Counted from the first letter of the stretch, positions 51,087 to 59,677 are shown. The stretch is DNA of 64,000 nucleotides from Comamonadaceae bacterium G21597-S1 (GCA_027214345.1 JAPWHR010000001.1:372001-436000); one strand, 5' to 3'. Program-made: numbers and translations. Notes: generated by a model not told the origin, from the letters alone.

Positions 51087-51890
51087 ATGACCGAACCGAT
51101 TCGACCTCTCGATACCCGTCTGCCCGAACTGCTGCGCAGCGGCCAACGCCTGCGTGGCGTCTTCAACGGCCTGGCCTCGCCCGCCATCGTCGAGATGTGC
51201 GCCTTTGCCGGATTCGACTTCCTGGTGATCGACAACGAACATGGCCCGGCCAGTTTCGAGAGCACCGAACACATGTTGCGCGCCGCGCGTGCGAGCGGCC
51301 TGCCCGCACTGGTGCGCTGCCTGGAGCACGACATCGCGCGCACGCTGGACATCGGCGCCGGCGGCCTGCAGATCCCGATGGTCAATACGCCGGAGCATGC
51401 CGCGGCGCTGGTGCAGAAGGTCAAGTACCCGCTGGCCGCGGGTGCCGCCGGCCTGTCGGGGCAACGTGGCAGTGCGTTTTCGTCGCGCGCTGCCGGTTAC
51501 GGCGCATTTGGTGGCCCCGACCACACCCGTCGCAGCAACGACGGTATCGCGCTGGTCGTGATGATCGAGACGCCCGAAGCCGTGGCCAACGCCGCTGCGA
51601 TCGCCGCGGTCGATGGTGTCGACGCGGTCTTCATCGGGCCCAACGACCTGGCACATGCCATGGGGCACGAGAACCGCTGGAGCGATGCCCCGGTGCAGGC
51701 CGCGATCGAGCAGACTCTGCGGGCCGTTGCGGCGGCCGGCAAGTGTCCCGGCATCCTGGCCCTGAGTCCGGCCGACGAGCAGACATACGCCGCCTGGGGT
51801 GCGCGTTATTTCGCCACGGTGACGACCGGCATCATCATGAAGGCGTTCAAGGAGGCTGCGCAGGGCGGCCGCGCGCAACTGAACTATTGA
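51087..51890 (+). CDS. HpcH/HpaI-family class II aldolase
   Basis: 267 residues, TIM barrel. Family residues: catalytic His in DNEHGP, Arg in VRCLEHD, divalent-metal ligands Glu in MIETPEAV and Asp in FIGPNDLAH. Known relatives cleave 2-keto-3-deoxy sugar acids or 4-hydroxy-2-ketoacids into pyruvate and an aldehyde. It is the last gene of the rightward string starting at 44854 and would supply the carbon-releasing final step of the pathway. Confidence 0.9.
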   Translation: MTEPIRPLDTRLPELLRSGQRLRGVFNGLASPAIVEMCAFAGFDFLVIDNEHGPASFESTEHMLRAARASGLPALVRCLEHDIARTLDIGAGGLQIPMVNTPEHAAALVQKVKYPLAAGAAGLSGQRGSAFSSRAAGYGAFGGPDHTRRSNDGIALVVMIETPEAVANAAAIAAVDGVDAVFIGPNDLAHAMGHENRWSDAPVQAAIEQTLRAVAAAGKCPGILALSPADEQTYAAWGARYFATVTTGIIMKAFKEAAQGGRAQLNY

Positions 51891-52004
51891 CATCGCGCCT
51901 GCAGGCGTCTGTACCGCTGCGGGTCACGAGTGGCCGGTTCAGCCGGGCGTTGCGTCGGCGCCGCGCACTGCTGCCAAAATGGGGGCCGCAGCCTTTTCGT
52001 GACC

Positions 52005-52847
52005 ATGACGCCTGAACTGACCCAGAAGCTCGCAGCCGCCGTCGACCGCATGCCGGCATTCCCGCGCAGCGTGCAGCAGATTCTCGAACTCACGCGCGAC
52101 GTGAACTGCTCGCCCAAGGACCTCGTGCGGGTGATCGACCACGACCCGGTGGTCATGGTCAAGATCCTGCGCGTCGTCAATTCCGCCTACTACAGCCTGC
52201 CCAAGCAGATCACGTCGGTCAACCACGCCGTGGTGTACATGGGGTTCAACAGCCTGAAGAACCTGGCGCTGAGCATCGCAGCCATCGGCATGTTGCCCAA
52301 GGAGGGGGTGCCTGGCTTCGACGCCCACCAGTACCTGCTGCATTCGCTGACCACGGCCAACATCGCCAAGATGCTGGCGCCGCGCGTGGGCAACGTGGAT
52401 GCGAACGACTGCTTCATCGCCGGTTTGCTGCACGATTTCGGCAAGGTCGTGTTTGCCCAGTTCATGCCCCAGGAATTCAAGCAGGCCCTGATGATGGCCG
52501 ACTGGGGCGAGGTCTCGCTGTACCAGACCCTGCGCGAGGTCATCGGCACCGATCACGCGGTGGTCGGGGGCATGCTGGTCGAGAAATGGCGTTTCCCCGC
52601 GCCACTGGTGGAGACGATCCGGCATCAGCATGTCGACGACCTGCTCGATACCGAGATGATCGCCTGCGTGTTCACGGCAAACCAGATCAGCAAGAAGCTC
52701 GGGTTCGGCGCCGCCGGCAATCCCAGTGTCGAAGCCTTGCCGCCGTTCATCGCGCAACGCGTGGGCGGTGACCTGGACGCGGTCATCGCCTCACTCGGCG
52801 ACCTCGACCGGATGTACGAGGAAGCCATGGTGTTTGCGAACGCGTGA
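52005..52847 (+). CDS. HDOD-domain signalling protein
   Basis: 280 residues, one HDOD domain over most of the length: IPD-type opening VIDHDPVVMVKILRVVNSAYY, then GLLHDFGKVVFAQ, which retains an HD pair. HDOD proteins are regulatory relatives of HD phosphodiesterases and often lack catalysis. There is no receiver or GGDEF domain. The start ATG 52005 is 114 bases after the aldolase; the gene is probably separate from the catabolic operon. Confidence 0.9.
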   Translation: MTPELTQKLAAAVDRMPAFPRSVQQILELTRDVNCSPKDLVRVIDHDPVVMVKILRVVNSAYYSLPKQITSVNHAVVYMGFNSLKNLALSIAAIGMLPKEGVPGFDAHQYLLHSLTTANIAKMLAPRVGNVDANDCFIAGLLHDFGKVVFAQFMPQEFKQALMMADWGEVSLYQTLREVIGTDHAVVGGMLVEKWRFPAPLVETIRHQHVDDLLDTEMIACVFTANQISKKLGFGAAGNPSVEALPPFIAQRVGGDLDAVIASLGDLDRMYEEAMVFANA

Positions 52848-53003
52848 CACCCGTCGGTGTCCTTTTCCCTGGCGCGCCTGGGGTTTTCCCTGATGACCCT
52901 GCTGGCAGTGAACTTTTTCCGTGAAGCCCGGTCCATCGATCGTCAGTTCTTGTTTCCACTTGTACGACGTCCCCCATCCTCAATCCCATCCACAGGAGTC
53001 CCC

Positions 53004-53456
53004 ATGAAAGTTCTCGCTTCGTTTGTGCTCGCAGCCTCCGCTTTCACCCTGGCCGCGCCGGCCCAGGCCCAGTTTGCCAAGCCGGAAGACGCCATCAAGT
53101 ACCGCAAGGCGGCATTGACCGTGATGGCGGCGCATTTCGGCCGCGTGGCCGCCATGGCCAACGGACGCATGCCTTTCGATGCGGGTGCCGCGGCCAGCAA
53201 TGCGGCGACAGCCGAGACGATGTCCAAGCTGCCATGGGCGGCATTCGTCGAGGGCACGGACAAGGGTGAGACCAAGGCCAGGCCAGAGATCTGGGCCGAC
53301 AAGGCCAAGTTCATCGCGGCGTCGGAGAAGATGCAGGGTGAGATGACGAAACTGGCGGCGGTCGCCAAGGGCGGCAATATCGATGCCATCAAGGCCCAGG
53401 TTGGCGCCACCGGCGGTGCCTGCAAGGCCTGCCACGACGACTTCCGCAAGGAGTGA
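53004..53456 (+). CDS. Cytochrome c, cytochrome c' type
   Basis: Periplasmic haem protein of 150 residues with a signal peptide (cleavage near AAPAQAQ) and a single CxxCH near the C-terminus (CKACHDDFRKE), the class II cytochrome c' layout of a four-helix bundle. Members bind NO or act in electron transfer. SD CAGGAG is five bases before ATG 53004. Ends before a strong bidirectional hairpin shared with the convergent glycosyltransferase gene. Confidence 0.93.
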   Translation: MKVLASFVLAASAFTLAAPAQAQFAKPEDAIKYRKAALTVMAAHFGRVAAMANGRMPFDAGAAASNAATAETMSKLPWAAFVEGTDKGETKARPEIWADKAKFIAASEKMQGEMTKLAAVAKGGNIDAIKAQVGATGGACKACHDDFRKE

Positions 53457-53508
53457 TGGTCAGCGAGGCCGTCCTGTCCCGCGCTTGACGGTCCGCTTGC
53501 GGTGAACA

Positions 53509-53547
53509 ACAAGGCCGCCGCACGGCGCTACCGTGCGGCGGCCTTGT
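53509..53547. terminator. Bidirectional terminator hairpin between cytochrome c' and glycosyltransferase genes
   Basis: A perfect 17-bp stem: ACAAGGCCGCCGCACGG, loop CGCTA, and the exact complement. It sits in the 95-base convergent gap and serves both strands. T runs are short on either side. Confidence 0.8.
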
Positions 53548-53551
53548 CCAT

Positions 53552-55231
53552 TCAGGACGCCAGCCGTGTGCCGGCGGCGAGTGGCACCCGGTGCGCCTGC
53601 AGCCATTCGGCGAACCGGCGATGCCAGGCTTCGGGCAGCCACTGGCGCAGCGCCGCCTGTTCCTGCTGATAGAAGGCGGCGAACCACGCCACTGCCTCGG
53701 CCACCGGAGGCTGGATCAGGCTGCCGTCGGCACTGCTGGCTGCCGACAGGTAACCATAACTGGCGGCGGCACCGTCGCGCAGGCGGCTGCTCGACAGCGT
53801 CTCGCGAAAACGCAATACGCCGCCCGTATGGTGGGCGAACTGCATGACGAGCCAGAAACCGGCCGCCTGCAGGGCCGGCGCTGCCGTGGACGCATGCGCG
53901 AACAAGCGGTCCAGCAGCACGTTGCGGCGCAACATGCACCCGGCCATCGGCGGCGCGACCCAGTCGCGCAGGCTGGTGGCCAAAGGTGGTACCTGCTGGA
54001 TTGCTTGTTTCCAGGCCCCGCTGTTGCGGAACACGTCGCCATGCACGAGCGAGCCTTGCGCACTGATCAGCCGGATGTCGCTGCAGCTGGCGGCTACCAG
54101 CGCCCCGTGCTGACGCAGGAACAGATGGCGCTCGACGAAGCTGCGATCGAGCCGGTCGCCGGCTCGCAGGAACACCATGTATTCGGCCGAATGCCCGGCC
54201 CACGCGCGGGCCAGGCGCATCAGCTCCGTGTCGCCGTCGGCGCCGGCCGCCGCGACCGTGACCGGCTCGTGCGACTGCAGGCTGTCGGATATCGACGCCT
54301 GCGTGGCCGGGTCATGGGCATCGCCGAGTACCACCACGGCCACCGAGGGCGAGCCGAGCCGGTGCGTGGCCGACAGGCGGCGCACCAGATGCTCGCGGCC
54401 GCGCAGGTATTGCAGCGCCTGCATGCGTTCGACCGGTGTCTTGTCCTGCAGGTCGAGCCAGTGTTCGAGGAAACGCTGCGTCTTCGGCGCCCGGTTGTGC
54501 GGATCGAAACGCGGTACGTACTTGCCGTCGACGATGCTGGCAAACTCGTTGGCGCCGTGGATGCGGTAGACGCCCAGCGCCTCGCGCAGGTAGTGCGCCC
54601 GCCCGGTCCGGATCAATGCGGCCGGGCACAGGATGCCGTCGGCGCCGCGGTTGAACTCCCAGGTCGGCAGGGCCTGCAGGCAGTCGAGCACCAGCGTGCG
54701 CGAGAACACCAATCCGCACGGGATCGAAAACGGAAAATGCATGACCGGCTGCTCCAGCGTCAGGCAATCGGGCAGTTCGGTCACACTGACCAGATCGAAC
54801 CAGGATTGGGGCAGGCGACGGGTGGTGTTGTTGGTGTCGGTGCTGTCGAGCCACAGGTCGTGGCACAGGAACAGCCGGTCGGGTGCTTCGCCCAGCCGCG
54901 CAATATGGTCAGCGACGCGGCGCAGCTTGCCGGGCAGGAACCGATCGTCCGAGTCGAGCAGGCAGACATAGTCCCCGACAGCCCGGCGCACGCCGACCTC
55001 GTAGGTGGCGGTTTGCCCCCGGTTGTCCTGCAATATGGCGGTGAATCGGGGGTCGTCCGCGAACTGCGCATAGACCGCGCGCGAATCATCCGTCGAGCCG
55101 TCGTCGACCACGATCACCTCGATCTTGTCGGATGGGTAGTCCTGGTCGAGCGCGCTGCGGATCGCTTCGCCGACGAAACGGGCGTAGTTGTAGTTGCAGA
55201 TGACGACCGAAAAGCGGGGCAGGGCGTTCAT
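53552..55231 (-). CDS. Family 2 glycosyltransferase with a second, degenerate GT-like half
   Basis: 559 residues. The N-terminal GT-A domain has VVICNYNYARFVGEAI, VVDDGSTDDS (~42-51) and the DxD-type LDSDDRF (~92-98). The C-terminal half (from ~295, VAVVVLGDAHDPATQAS and VFLRAGDRLDRSFVERH) looks like a second GT2-type fold without a clear DxD. It uses a nucleotide-sugar donor, cytosolic face, no membrane segments. ATG 55231 overlaps the stop of the upstream glycosyltransferase, so the two are coupled and likely act on the same glycan or glycolipid. Confidence 0.88.
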   Translation of the reverse strand: MNALPRFSVVICNYNYARFVGEAIRSALDQDYPSDKIEVIVVDDGSTDDSRAVYAQFADDPRFTAILQDNRGQTATYEVGVRRAVGDYVCLLDSDDRFLPGKLRRVADHIARLGEAPDRLFLCHDLWLDSTDTNNTTRRLPQSWFDLVSVTELPDCLTLEQPVMHFPFSIPCGLVFSRTLVLDCLQALPTWEFNRGADGILCPAALIRTGRAHYLREALGVYRIHGANEFASIVDGKYVPRFDPHNRAPKTQRFLEHWLDLQDKTPVERMQALQYLRGREHLVRRLSATHRLGSPSVAVVVLGDAHDPATQASISDSLQSHEPVTVAAAGADGDTELMRLARAWAGHSAEYMVFLRAGDRLDRSFVERHLFLRQHGALVAASCSDIRLISAQGSLVHGDVFRNSGAWKQAIQQVPPLATSLRDWVAPPMAGCMLRRNVLLDRLFAHASTAAPALQAAGFWLVMQFAHHTGGVLRFRETLSSSRLRDGAAASYGYLSAASSADGSLIQPPVAEAVAWFAAFYQQEQAALRQWLPEAWHRRFAEWLQAHRVPLAAGTRLAS

Positions 55232-56427
55232 GGATGTGCGGTGCGCACGACGGCTTCGCACCGGTCGGCCGCGGTGCGGATGGTTGCCTGCTGGTCGTAA
55301 CCCTGGTGGCGCTGTGCGAAGGCCTGGGCCGCCTGGCTCATGGTGTTGTCGGCCAGGGCCTTCTTGAGCAGGCGCGGCATCTGGGCACTGGCTTCGGCGG
55401 CCAGCACGGCGGCGACGCCGAGGCCGGCCAGGCGGTGGGCCGCCATGGTCTGCTCCATCTGCATCGGAAACACCATCAGCGGCTTGCCGGCCAGCAGCAT
55501 GGCCGCCGTGGTGCCGGCGCCACCGTGGCAGATGGCCAGGTCGCAACTGCCGCGCATCGCGGCCATGTCCAGCGGATCGGGCGACACCACCATGGTGCCG
55601 CTGCCGAAGGTCTGCAGCGTCTTGCGTGCCGCGCCGGGCACGTGCACCAGTGCACTGGCGCCGGACTTGTGCAGTGCCGACAGGATGGGGTCGAGCCCGG
55701 CGAATTCCGGCTTGAGGTAGGCGAACACCCGTGGCCCGGGTGCGTCGGGCCAGGGCAGCTCGACACCCTGGCCGAGGGCGAAGATCGGCCCCAGGTAGTC
55801 GTTGTCGTCACGCTGCGGATAGTGGTCGAGTTCGGCGAAGCTGCACATCAGCGTGGCATCGCAGTCGCGCAGCTCGCCCATGCCGTTCATGGTCGGAGCG
55901 TCCAGCGCGAGCAGCACCTGGTTGGCGGTCGCCACCGCGTGTTGTTCGGAGTCCTGGACCCGCACCATGTTTTCGCGCATCCACCAGCGGAAATGCGGCA
56001 TCGGCCGGCCGTGCGGCGGGATGCAGAAACCGTCGCCGAAGTTCACCCGGGCCAGTGGCAGGCCACGGGTCGCGAGCAGCGCGGTGGGGGCGTGGTCCAT
56101 CACGACCACGTCCGGCGCCAGCAGCTCGATCAGGTTGCGCCAGGCGCGGCAGATGCCGGTCAGGGCGGTGGCGTTCAGGTAGCCGAAACGCATCAGCAAC
56201 TCGGAGTAGGTGATGGCATCGGGGAGTTGTGTCACCTTGCGCAGCCACAGCGGCGCCTGCCAGGTGCGGATGCCGTGGGGTGTCAGCAACTTCTCGGCGC
56301 CCATCAGGTCGCGCACCGCGAACATGACCTCGTGGCCACGCGCGCGCAGCTCCAGCGCCACCGGCAGCAGCCGGGCGAGGTGGCCATAGTCGCCACCGAG
56401 TTCCCACGCAAACAGATATCGTGCCAT
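55228..56427 (-). CDS. UGT/MurG-like GT-B glycosyltransferase
   Basis: 399 residues. The N-terminal GGDYGHLARLLPVALELRARGH is the acceptor-side glycine loop; the donor-side signature CHGGAGTTAAMLLAGKPLMVFP (~residues 305-326) is typical of family 1 macrolide/rhamnosyl-type enzymes. No signal or membrane segment. It probably transfers a sugar to a lipid or natural-product acceptor. First gene of a two-gene unit with the family 2 enzyme. Confidence 0.9.
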   Translation of the reverse strand: MARYLFAWELGGDYGHLARLLPVALELRARGHEVMFAVRDLMGAEKLLTPHGIRTWQAPLWLRKVTQLPDAITYSELLMRFGYLNATALTGICRAWRNLIELLAPDVVVMDHAPTALLATRGLPLARVNFGDGFCIPPHGRPMPHFRWWMRENMVRVQDSEQHAVATANQVLLALDAPTMNGMGELRDCDATLMCSFAELDHYPQRDDNDYLGPIFALGQGVELPWPDAPGPRVFAYLKPEFAGLDPILSALHKSGASALVHVPGAARKTLQTFGSGTMVVSPDPLDMAAMRGSCDLAICHGGAGTTAAMLLAGKPLMVFPMQMEQTMAAHRLAGLGVAAVLAAEASAQMPRLLKKALADNTMSQAAQAFAQRHQGYDQQATIRTAADRCEAVVRTAHP

Positions 56428-56467
56428 GGCGTGATGCTAACAACGGCCGAAGTCCGGCCGCCAAGGA

Positions 56468-56491
56468 GAACGGCACCCGCAGGTGCCGTTC
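56468..56491. terminator. Hairpin after the PEP-CTERM gene
   Basis: GAACGGCACC-CGCA-GGTGCCGTTC, a perfect 10-bp stem in the 110-base gap between the PEP-CTERM stop (leftward) and the glycosyltransferase start. It would separate the two leftward units. Confidence 0.65.
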
Positions 56492-56537
56492 GTCCTGGTT
56501 CAACCGATCATGGTGCCGGTTGTGATGGCGCAGTTCG

Positions 56538-57578
56538 TCACTGCGCCTGGTTCGCGCGCTTGCGCCGGGCCGCCGCCACGCCGGCCAGGCCCAGGCCGAT
56601 CAAGGCCAGCGATCCAGGCTCCGGTACGCCGTTGGCGGGCGAGTTGGTCACCGAGAAACGAGCGGTGGTGTTGGCGCTGAGGCTGCCGTCGCCGAAGTTC
56701 GGGCCGTTGAACGGGTCGCCGGAACGCGCGATGGCAGCGCCGGGGAAGGACGTCTGGAAGCTGCAGATTTCCTTGTCGGGGTCGAACGGGTTGTCTCCGA
56801 TGTCTTCAGCTGCGGCGAGTTCGGCATAACCGCCGTAGCCGTCGTTGCAGGCCTGGTAATAGGTTCCGGTGTTGGCCCCCAGTTCGCCGGATACGGTGGC
56901 GATGATGTCGTAGTCCAGCGTGAAGGACTCGCCTGCGGCGATCTGCCCCATGCTGACATTGAACATGCCGCCGAAACTCGAGGCGTTCGAACTGCTGCCG
57001 TTGAAACACGACATGTAGGCCAGGCCGATGTCCGTGTCGGTACAGGTCACATCGCCGGTCGCGGTCTGCGTGATGCTGGTGAGGTCCTGTGCAACCGTGG
57101 TGCCATTCTTCTTGATGTTGAGCAACAGGCTGGCAAAGCCGGCGCCGGACCCCAGCACGCCGACTTCACCGCCATCGACCATGAACGAGAAGTTGTAGGT
57201 CTGTGCCACGCCGGAGGTGTTCGTGAACTGCTGCGAGAAGGTCGCGCGGGTGTCGGCGCTGAAATGTGCTTCACCGGATGCGCGGGCGCCGAAGTAGGTC
57301 GGCGACGACGCGAATCCGTAGGTGTGGAAAAACACGTTGCTGCCGGCGTCGCTCTTGAACAGGAAGAAGTCGGCGCCGTTGCTGCCCGGGTTGTACAGGT
57401 TGGAGCTCGGGTCGGACATGCCATCGACGGTCGGGCCGCCGTTGAGCGAATAGTTGGCATCGAGCGTGATGTTGGGGCCGAACGAAACGGCGTCGGCCAA
57501 GGCACTGGTGGACAGGCCGCCGAGCATGACTGCGACAGCCAATGGAACCATTTTGAGACGCATGGGTGAAAAATTCAC
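56538..57578 (-). CDS. PEP-CTERM sorting-domain protein
   Basis: Secreted or surface protein of 346 residues. Signal peptide (LAVAVMLGGLSTSALA), a beta-rich, Asn/Gly/Ser-rich body with few Cys, and a C-terminal PEP-CTERM tag: VPEPGSLALIGLGLAG followed by AAARRKR, that is, motif, membrane helix and basic tail. Such proteins are processed by exosortase, often in exopolysaccharide-producing bacteria; no exosortase gene is in the window. GTG 57578 is preferred over ATG 57563 because of a strong SD six bases upstream. Confidence 0.92.
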   Translation of the reverse strand: MNFSPMRLKMVPLAVAVMLGGLSTSALADAVSFGPNITLDANYSLNGGPTVDGMSDPSSNLYNPGSNGADFFLFKSDAGSNVFFHTYGFASSPTYFGARASGEAHFSADTRATFSQQFTNTSGVAQTYNFSFMVDGGEVGVLGSGAGFASLLLNIKKNGTTVAQDLTSITQTATGDVTCTDTDIGLAYMSCFNGSSSNASSFGGMFNVSMGQIAAGESFTLDYDIIATVSGELGANTGTYYQACNDGYGGYAELAAAEDIGDNPFDPDKEICSFQTSFPGAAIARSGDPFNGPNFGDGSLSANTTARFSVTNSPANGVPEPGSLALIGLGLAGVAAARRKRANQAQ

Positions 57579-57584
57579 GGTTTA

Positions 57585-57590
57585 CCTCCT
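57585..57590 (-). promoter_or_regulatory. Shine-Dalgarno that fixes the GTG start of the PEP-CTERM gene
   Basis: AGGAGG on the minus strand, six bases before GTG 57578 but 21 before the alternative ATG 57563, which favours the GTG. Confidence 0.8.
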
Positions 57591-57798
57591 GTAGTTGAAG
57601 AGCTCGGAACATCGAACACAACCCAGGAAGCAAATTGCGTTCCAACTTTAATATCTATATAAATCAATCGGTTATCGAATTTTTCCCGCGTCCGCATCAG
57701 GGCTGAAAATGCCGATGTCAGGCAGACCGACATTTCTGGCAAGCTTGGATGTGGTAATGCAATGACGTCGCAATCAGGATGCTGCGACGCTGTAGAGA

Positions 57799-57832
57799 TT
57801 TACCTATCCGTAACGCATTACGAATAGGTAAA
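57799..57832. promoter_or_regulatory. 34-bp near-perfect palindrome before the MBL-fold gene
   Basis: Outer arms TTTACCTAT/ATAGGTAAA (9 bp, perfect) and inner arms CGTAA/TTACG (5 bp, perfect) surround CGCA, with one unpaired base on each side. It ends 26 bases before ATG 57859, so it covers the promoter or leader. The length fits a TetR-type operator bound by two dimers or a MarR/TetR double site. No matching regulator gene is adjacent. Confidence 0.75.
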
Positions 57833-57858
57833 ATCGCCCGATTCTGAAGGAGAGTCCC

Positions 57859-58869
57859 ATGTCCCAAGCCAAGACCGGCAACACCAAGGCATTCGCGTCG
57901 CAGGCCGACCTCGACGACAAGAAGATCACGTTCGAACAACTCAGCGCCCATTGCTGGGCCTATACCGCCGAAGGCGACCCGAATTCCGGCGTCATCATCG
58001 GCGACAAGTTCATCATGGTCAGCGATGCGACCGCAACCCCTGCGATGGCGCAGGACCTGATCGCGCGGATCCGCACGGTCAGCGACAAACCCATCAAATA
58101 CGTCCTGCTGACCCATTACCACGCCGTGCGGGTTTTGGGCGCCAGCGCCTACGCCGCTGAAGGCGCCACCGAGATCATCGCCAGCCAGGGCACGTTCGAA
58201 CTGATCCAGGAGCGGGGCGCCCAGGACATGCAAAGCGAGATGGAGCGGTTCCCGCGCCTGTTCCGCAATGCCGAGTCGGTGCCGGGCCTGACCTGGCCGA
58301 CGATGGTCATCGGCGGCGGCGATCCGGCCCGCGGCGAAGTGCCCGGCAAGCTCACGGTGGACCTGGGTGGTGTCGAGGTGCAGATCTGGCATCCGGGCGC
58401 GGGCCATACCCGTGGCGACACCATTGCCTGGGTCGCGGACGAGAAAGTGCTGTTCAGCGGCGACCTGGTCGAATACCAGGCAGGTGTCTATACCGGCGAC
58501 GCCCAGCTCGAGGAATGGCCTGCCACGCTCGAGGCCTTGCGCGCGCTGGGTGCGCAGGCCATCGTGCCGGGCCGGGGCGAGGCGATGAAGGGCGCCGACG
58601 ACGTCAACAAGGCGCTGGACTACACCAAGTCCTGGGTCGAGACCCTGTTCCGCTGCGGCAAGGAGGCCGCCGCCGCCGACATGGACCTCAAGGCCGCAAT
58701 GGCCCATACCCGCAAGAGCATGGATCCGCTGTTCGGCCAGGTGTTCATCTACGAGCACTGCCTGCCGTTCGACGTGAGCCGGGCCTACGACGAAGCCAAG
58801 GGCATCAAGAACCCGCGGATCTGGACCGCCGAGCGCGACAAGGAGATGTGGGCGGCGCTGCAGGACTGA
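57859..58869 (+). CDS. Metallo-beta-lactamase-fold protein with altered metal motif
   Basis: 336 residues. Fold motifs THYHAVRVLGAS (His86, His88), HPGAGHTRGD and FSGDLVEY are in place, but the canonical HxHxDH reads His86-Tyr-His88-Ala-Val90-Arg91: the Asp and third His that bind the second metal are replaced. It could be a mononuclear enzyme or bind another ligand. A C-terminal helical part (~230-336) follows the barrel. It is a single-gene unit: a 34-bp palindrome in front and a terminator hairpin behind. Confidence 0.85.
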   Translation: MSQAKTGNTKAFASQADLDDKKITFEQLSAHCWAYTAEGDPNSGVIIGDKFIMVSDATATPAMAQDLIARIRTVSDKPIKYVLLTHYHAVRVLGASAYAAEGATEIIASQGTFELIQERGAQDMQSEMERFPRLFRNAESVPGLTWPTMVIGGGDPARGEVPGKLTVDLGGVEVQIWHPGAGHTRGDTIAWVADEKVLFSGDLVEYQAGVYTGDAQLEEWPATLEALRALGAQAIVPGRGEAMKGADDVNKALDYTKSWVETLFRCGKEAAAADMDLKAAMAHTRKSMDPLFGQVFIYEHCLPFDVSRAYDEAKGIKNPRIWTAERDKEMWAALQD

Positions 58870-58892
58870 ACGTCCATCGGCATGTACGACCA

Positions 58893-58914
58893 AAGGGGCC
58901 CGCACGGGCCCCTT
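58893..58914. terminator. Convergent terminator between MBL-fold and LuxR-type genes
   Basis: AAGGGGCCC-GCAC-GGGCCCCTT, perfect 9-bp stem followed by a T-rich stretch (CGTTGTTGTCGTT). It serves the MBL gene and, read backwards, the LuxR gene ending at 58931. Confidence 0.75.
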
Positions 58915-58930
58915 CGTTGTTGTCGTTCCC

Positions 58931-59677
58931 TCAGCTGCGTGCCTGGCCCGACAGCTGCCGTGCCATCGGCGGCAGCACCGAGACCTGCTGCACCAGGTCG
59001 CGGATCGTCTCGCAGCAGGTCTTCATCCGGATGCTGCGCAGTTGGGTGCGCACGGTCGAGATGCGCACGCCATGGTTGTGCGCGATCTGGGCCGGGCGCA
59101 GACCCTTGCAGACCTGGGCCAGCACCTGGCCTTCGGCGCTGGTCAGGCCGCGCTCTCGGGCGAACAAGGCCATCGTCGAGTCGTCGCACAGTTGCTGCTT
59201 GGCGAACACCAGCAAGGCATAGCTGGGTGGCACGGCCGATCCCAGCGTGCCGTACGCGTGCAGGTCGAAGGTATTGCGCTGGCCGATCAGCGGCAGCACC
59301 GCCACCGCCGACGACTGCGTTCCCTCGCCCAGGCACAGGAAACCCCGCAACCCGGCGCGGGCGCGGTCCAATGTGCGGCGCAGGGTGTCGTTGTCGCACG
59401 GGCGTTGTGCCATCACCCGGCCGTGAAGCAGTCGCAGGCCGGACCCGCGGCCGAGCGTTCCGGAACCGTCCGGGCATTCGAGCAGTGCGGCATGCCCGAG
59501 CGCGTTGGCGAACTGGACCATTGCAGTCTCGCTGTCGATGACAACCAGTCCGTAGTCCATCTGGTTCAGCGCCATGCGCAGCAGGTGCAGCTCGGATGGC
59601 TCCAGCGGGTGCGGCGGCGGGTTGCCGGCCAGGGCTGCGACAGTGGCGGATCGTGCGCGTGGATCGATGTGCGGCAT
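58931..59677 (-). CDS. LuxR-type HTH transcriptional regulator
   Basis: 248 residues. The N-terminal part (~residues 28-170) looks PAS-like (MDYGLVVIDSETAMVQFANALG); the C-terminal LuxR HTH reads LTSAEGQVLAQVCKGLRPAQIAHNHGVRISTVRTQLRSI. Start ATG 59677 has an AGGAGGAG about ten bases upstream; a longer frame to 59743 has none. No receiver or autoinducer domain is recognisable. Target genes unknown; the MBL gene is convergent. Confidence 0.88.
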   Translation of the reverse strand: MPHIDPRARSATVAALAGNPPPHPLEPSELHLLRMALNQMDYGLVVIDSETAMVQFANALGHAALLECPDGSGTLGRGSGLRLLHGRVMAQRPCDNDTLRRTLDRARAGLRGFLCLGEGTQSSAVAVLPLIGQRNTFDLHAYGTLGSAVPPSYALLVFAKQQLCDDSTMALFARERGLTSAEGQVLAQVCKGLRPAQIAHNHGVRISTVRTQLRSIRMKTCCETIRDLVQQVSVLPPMARQLSGQARS

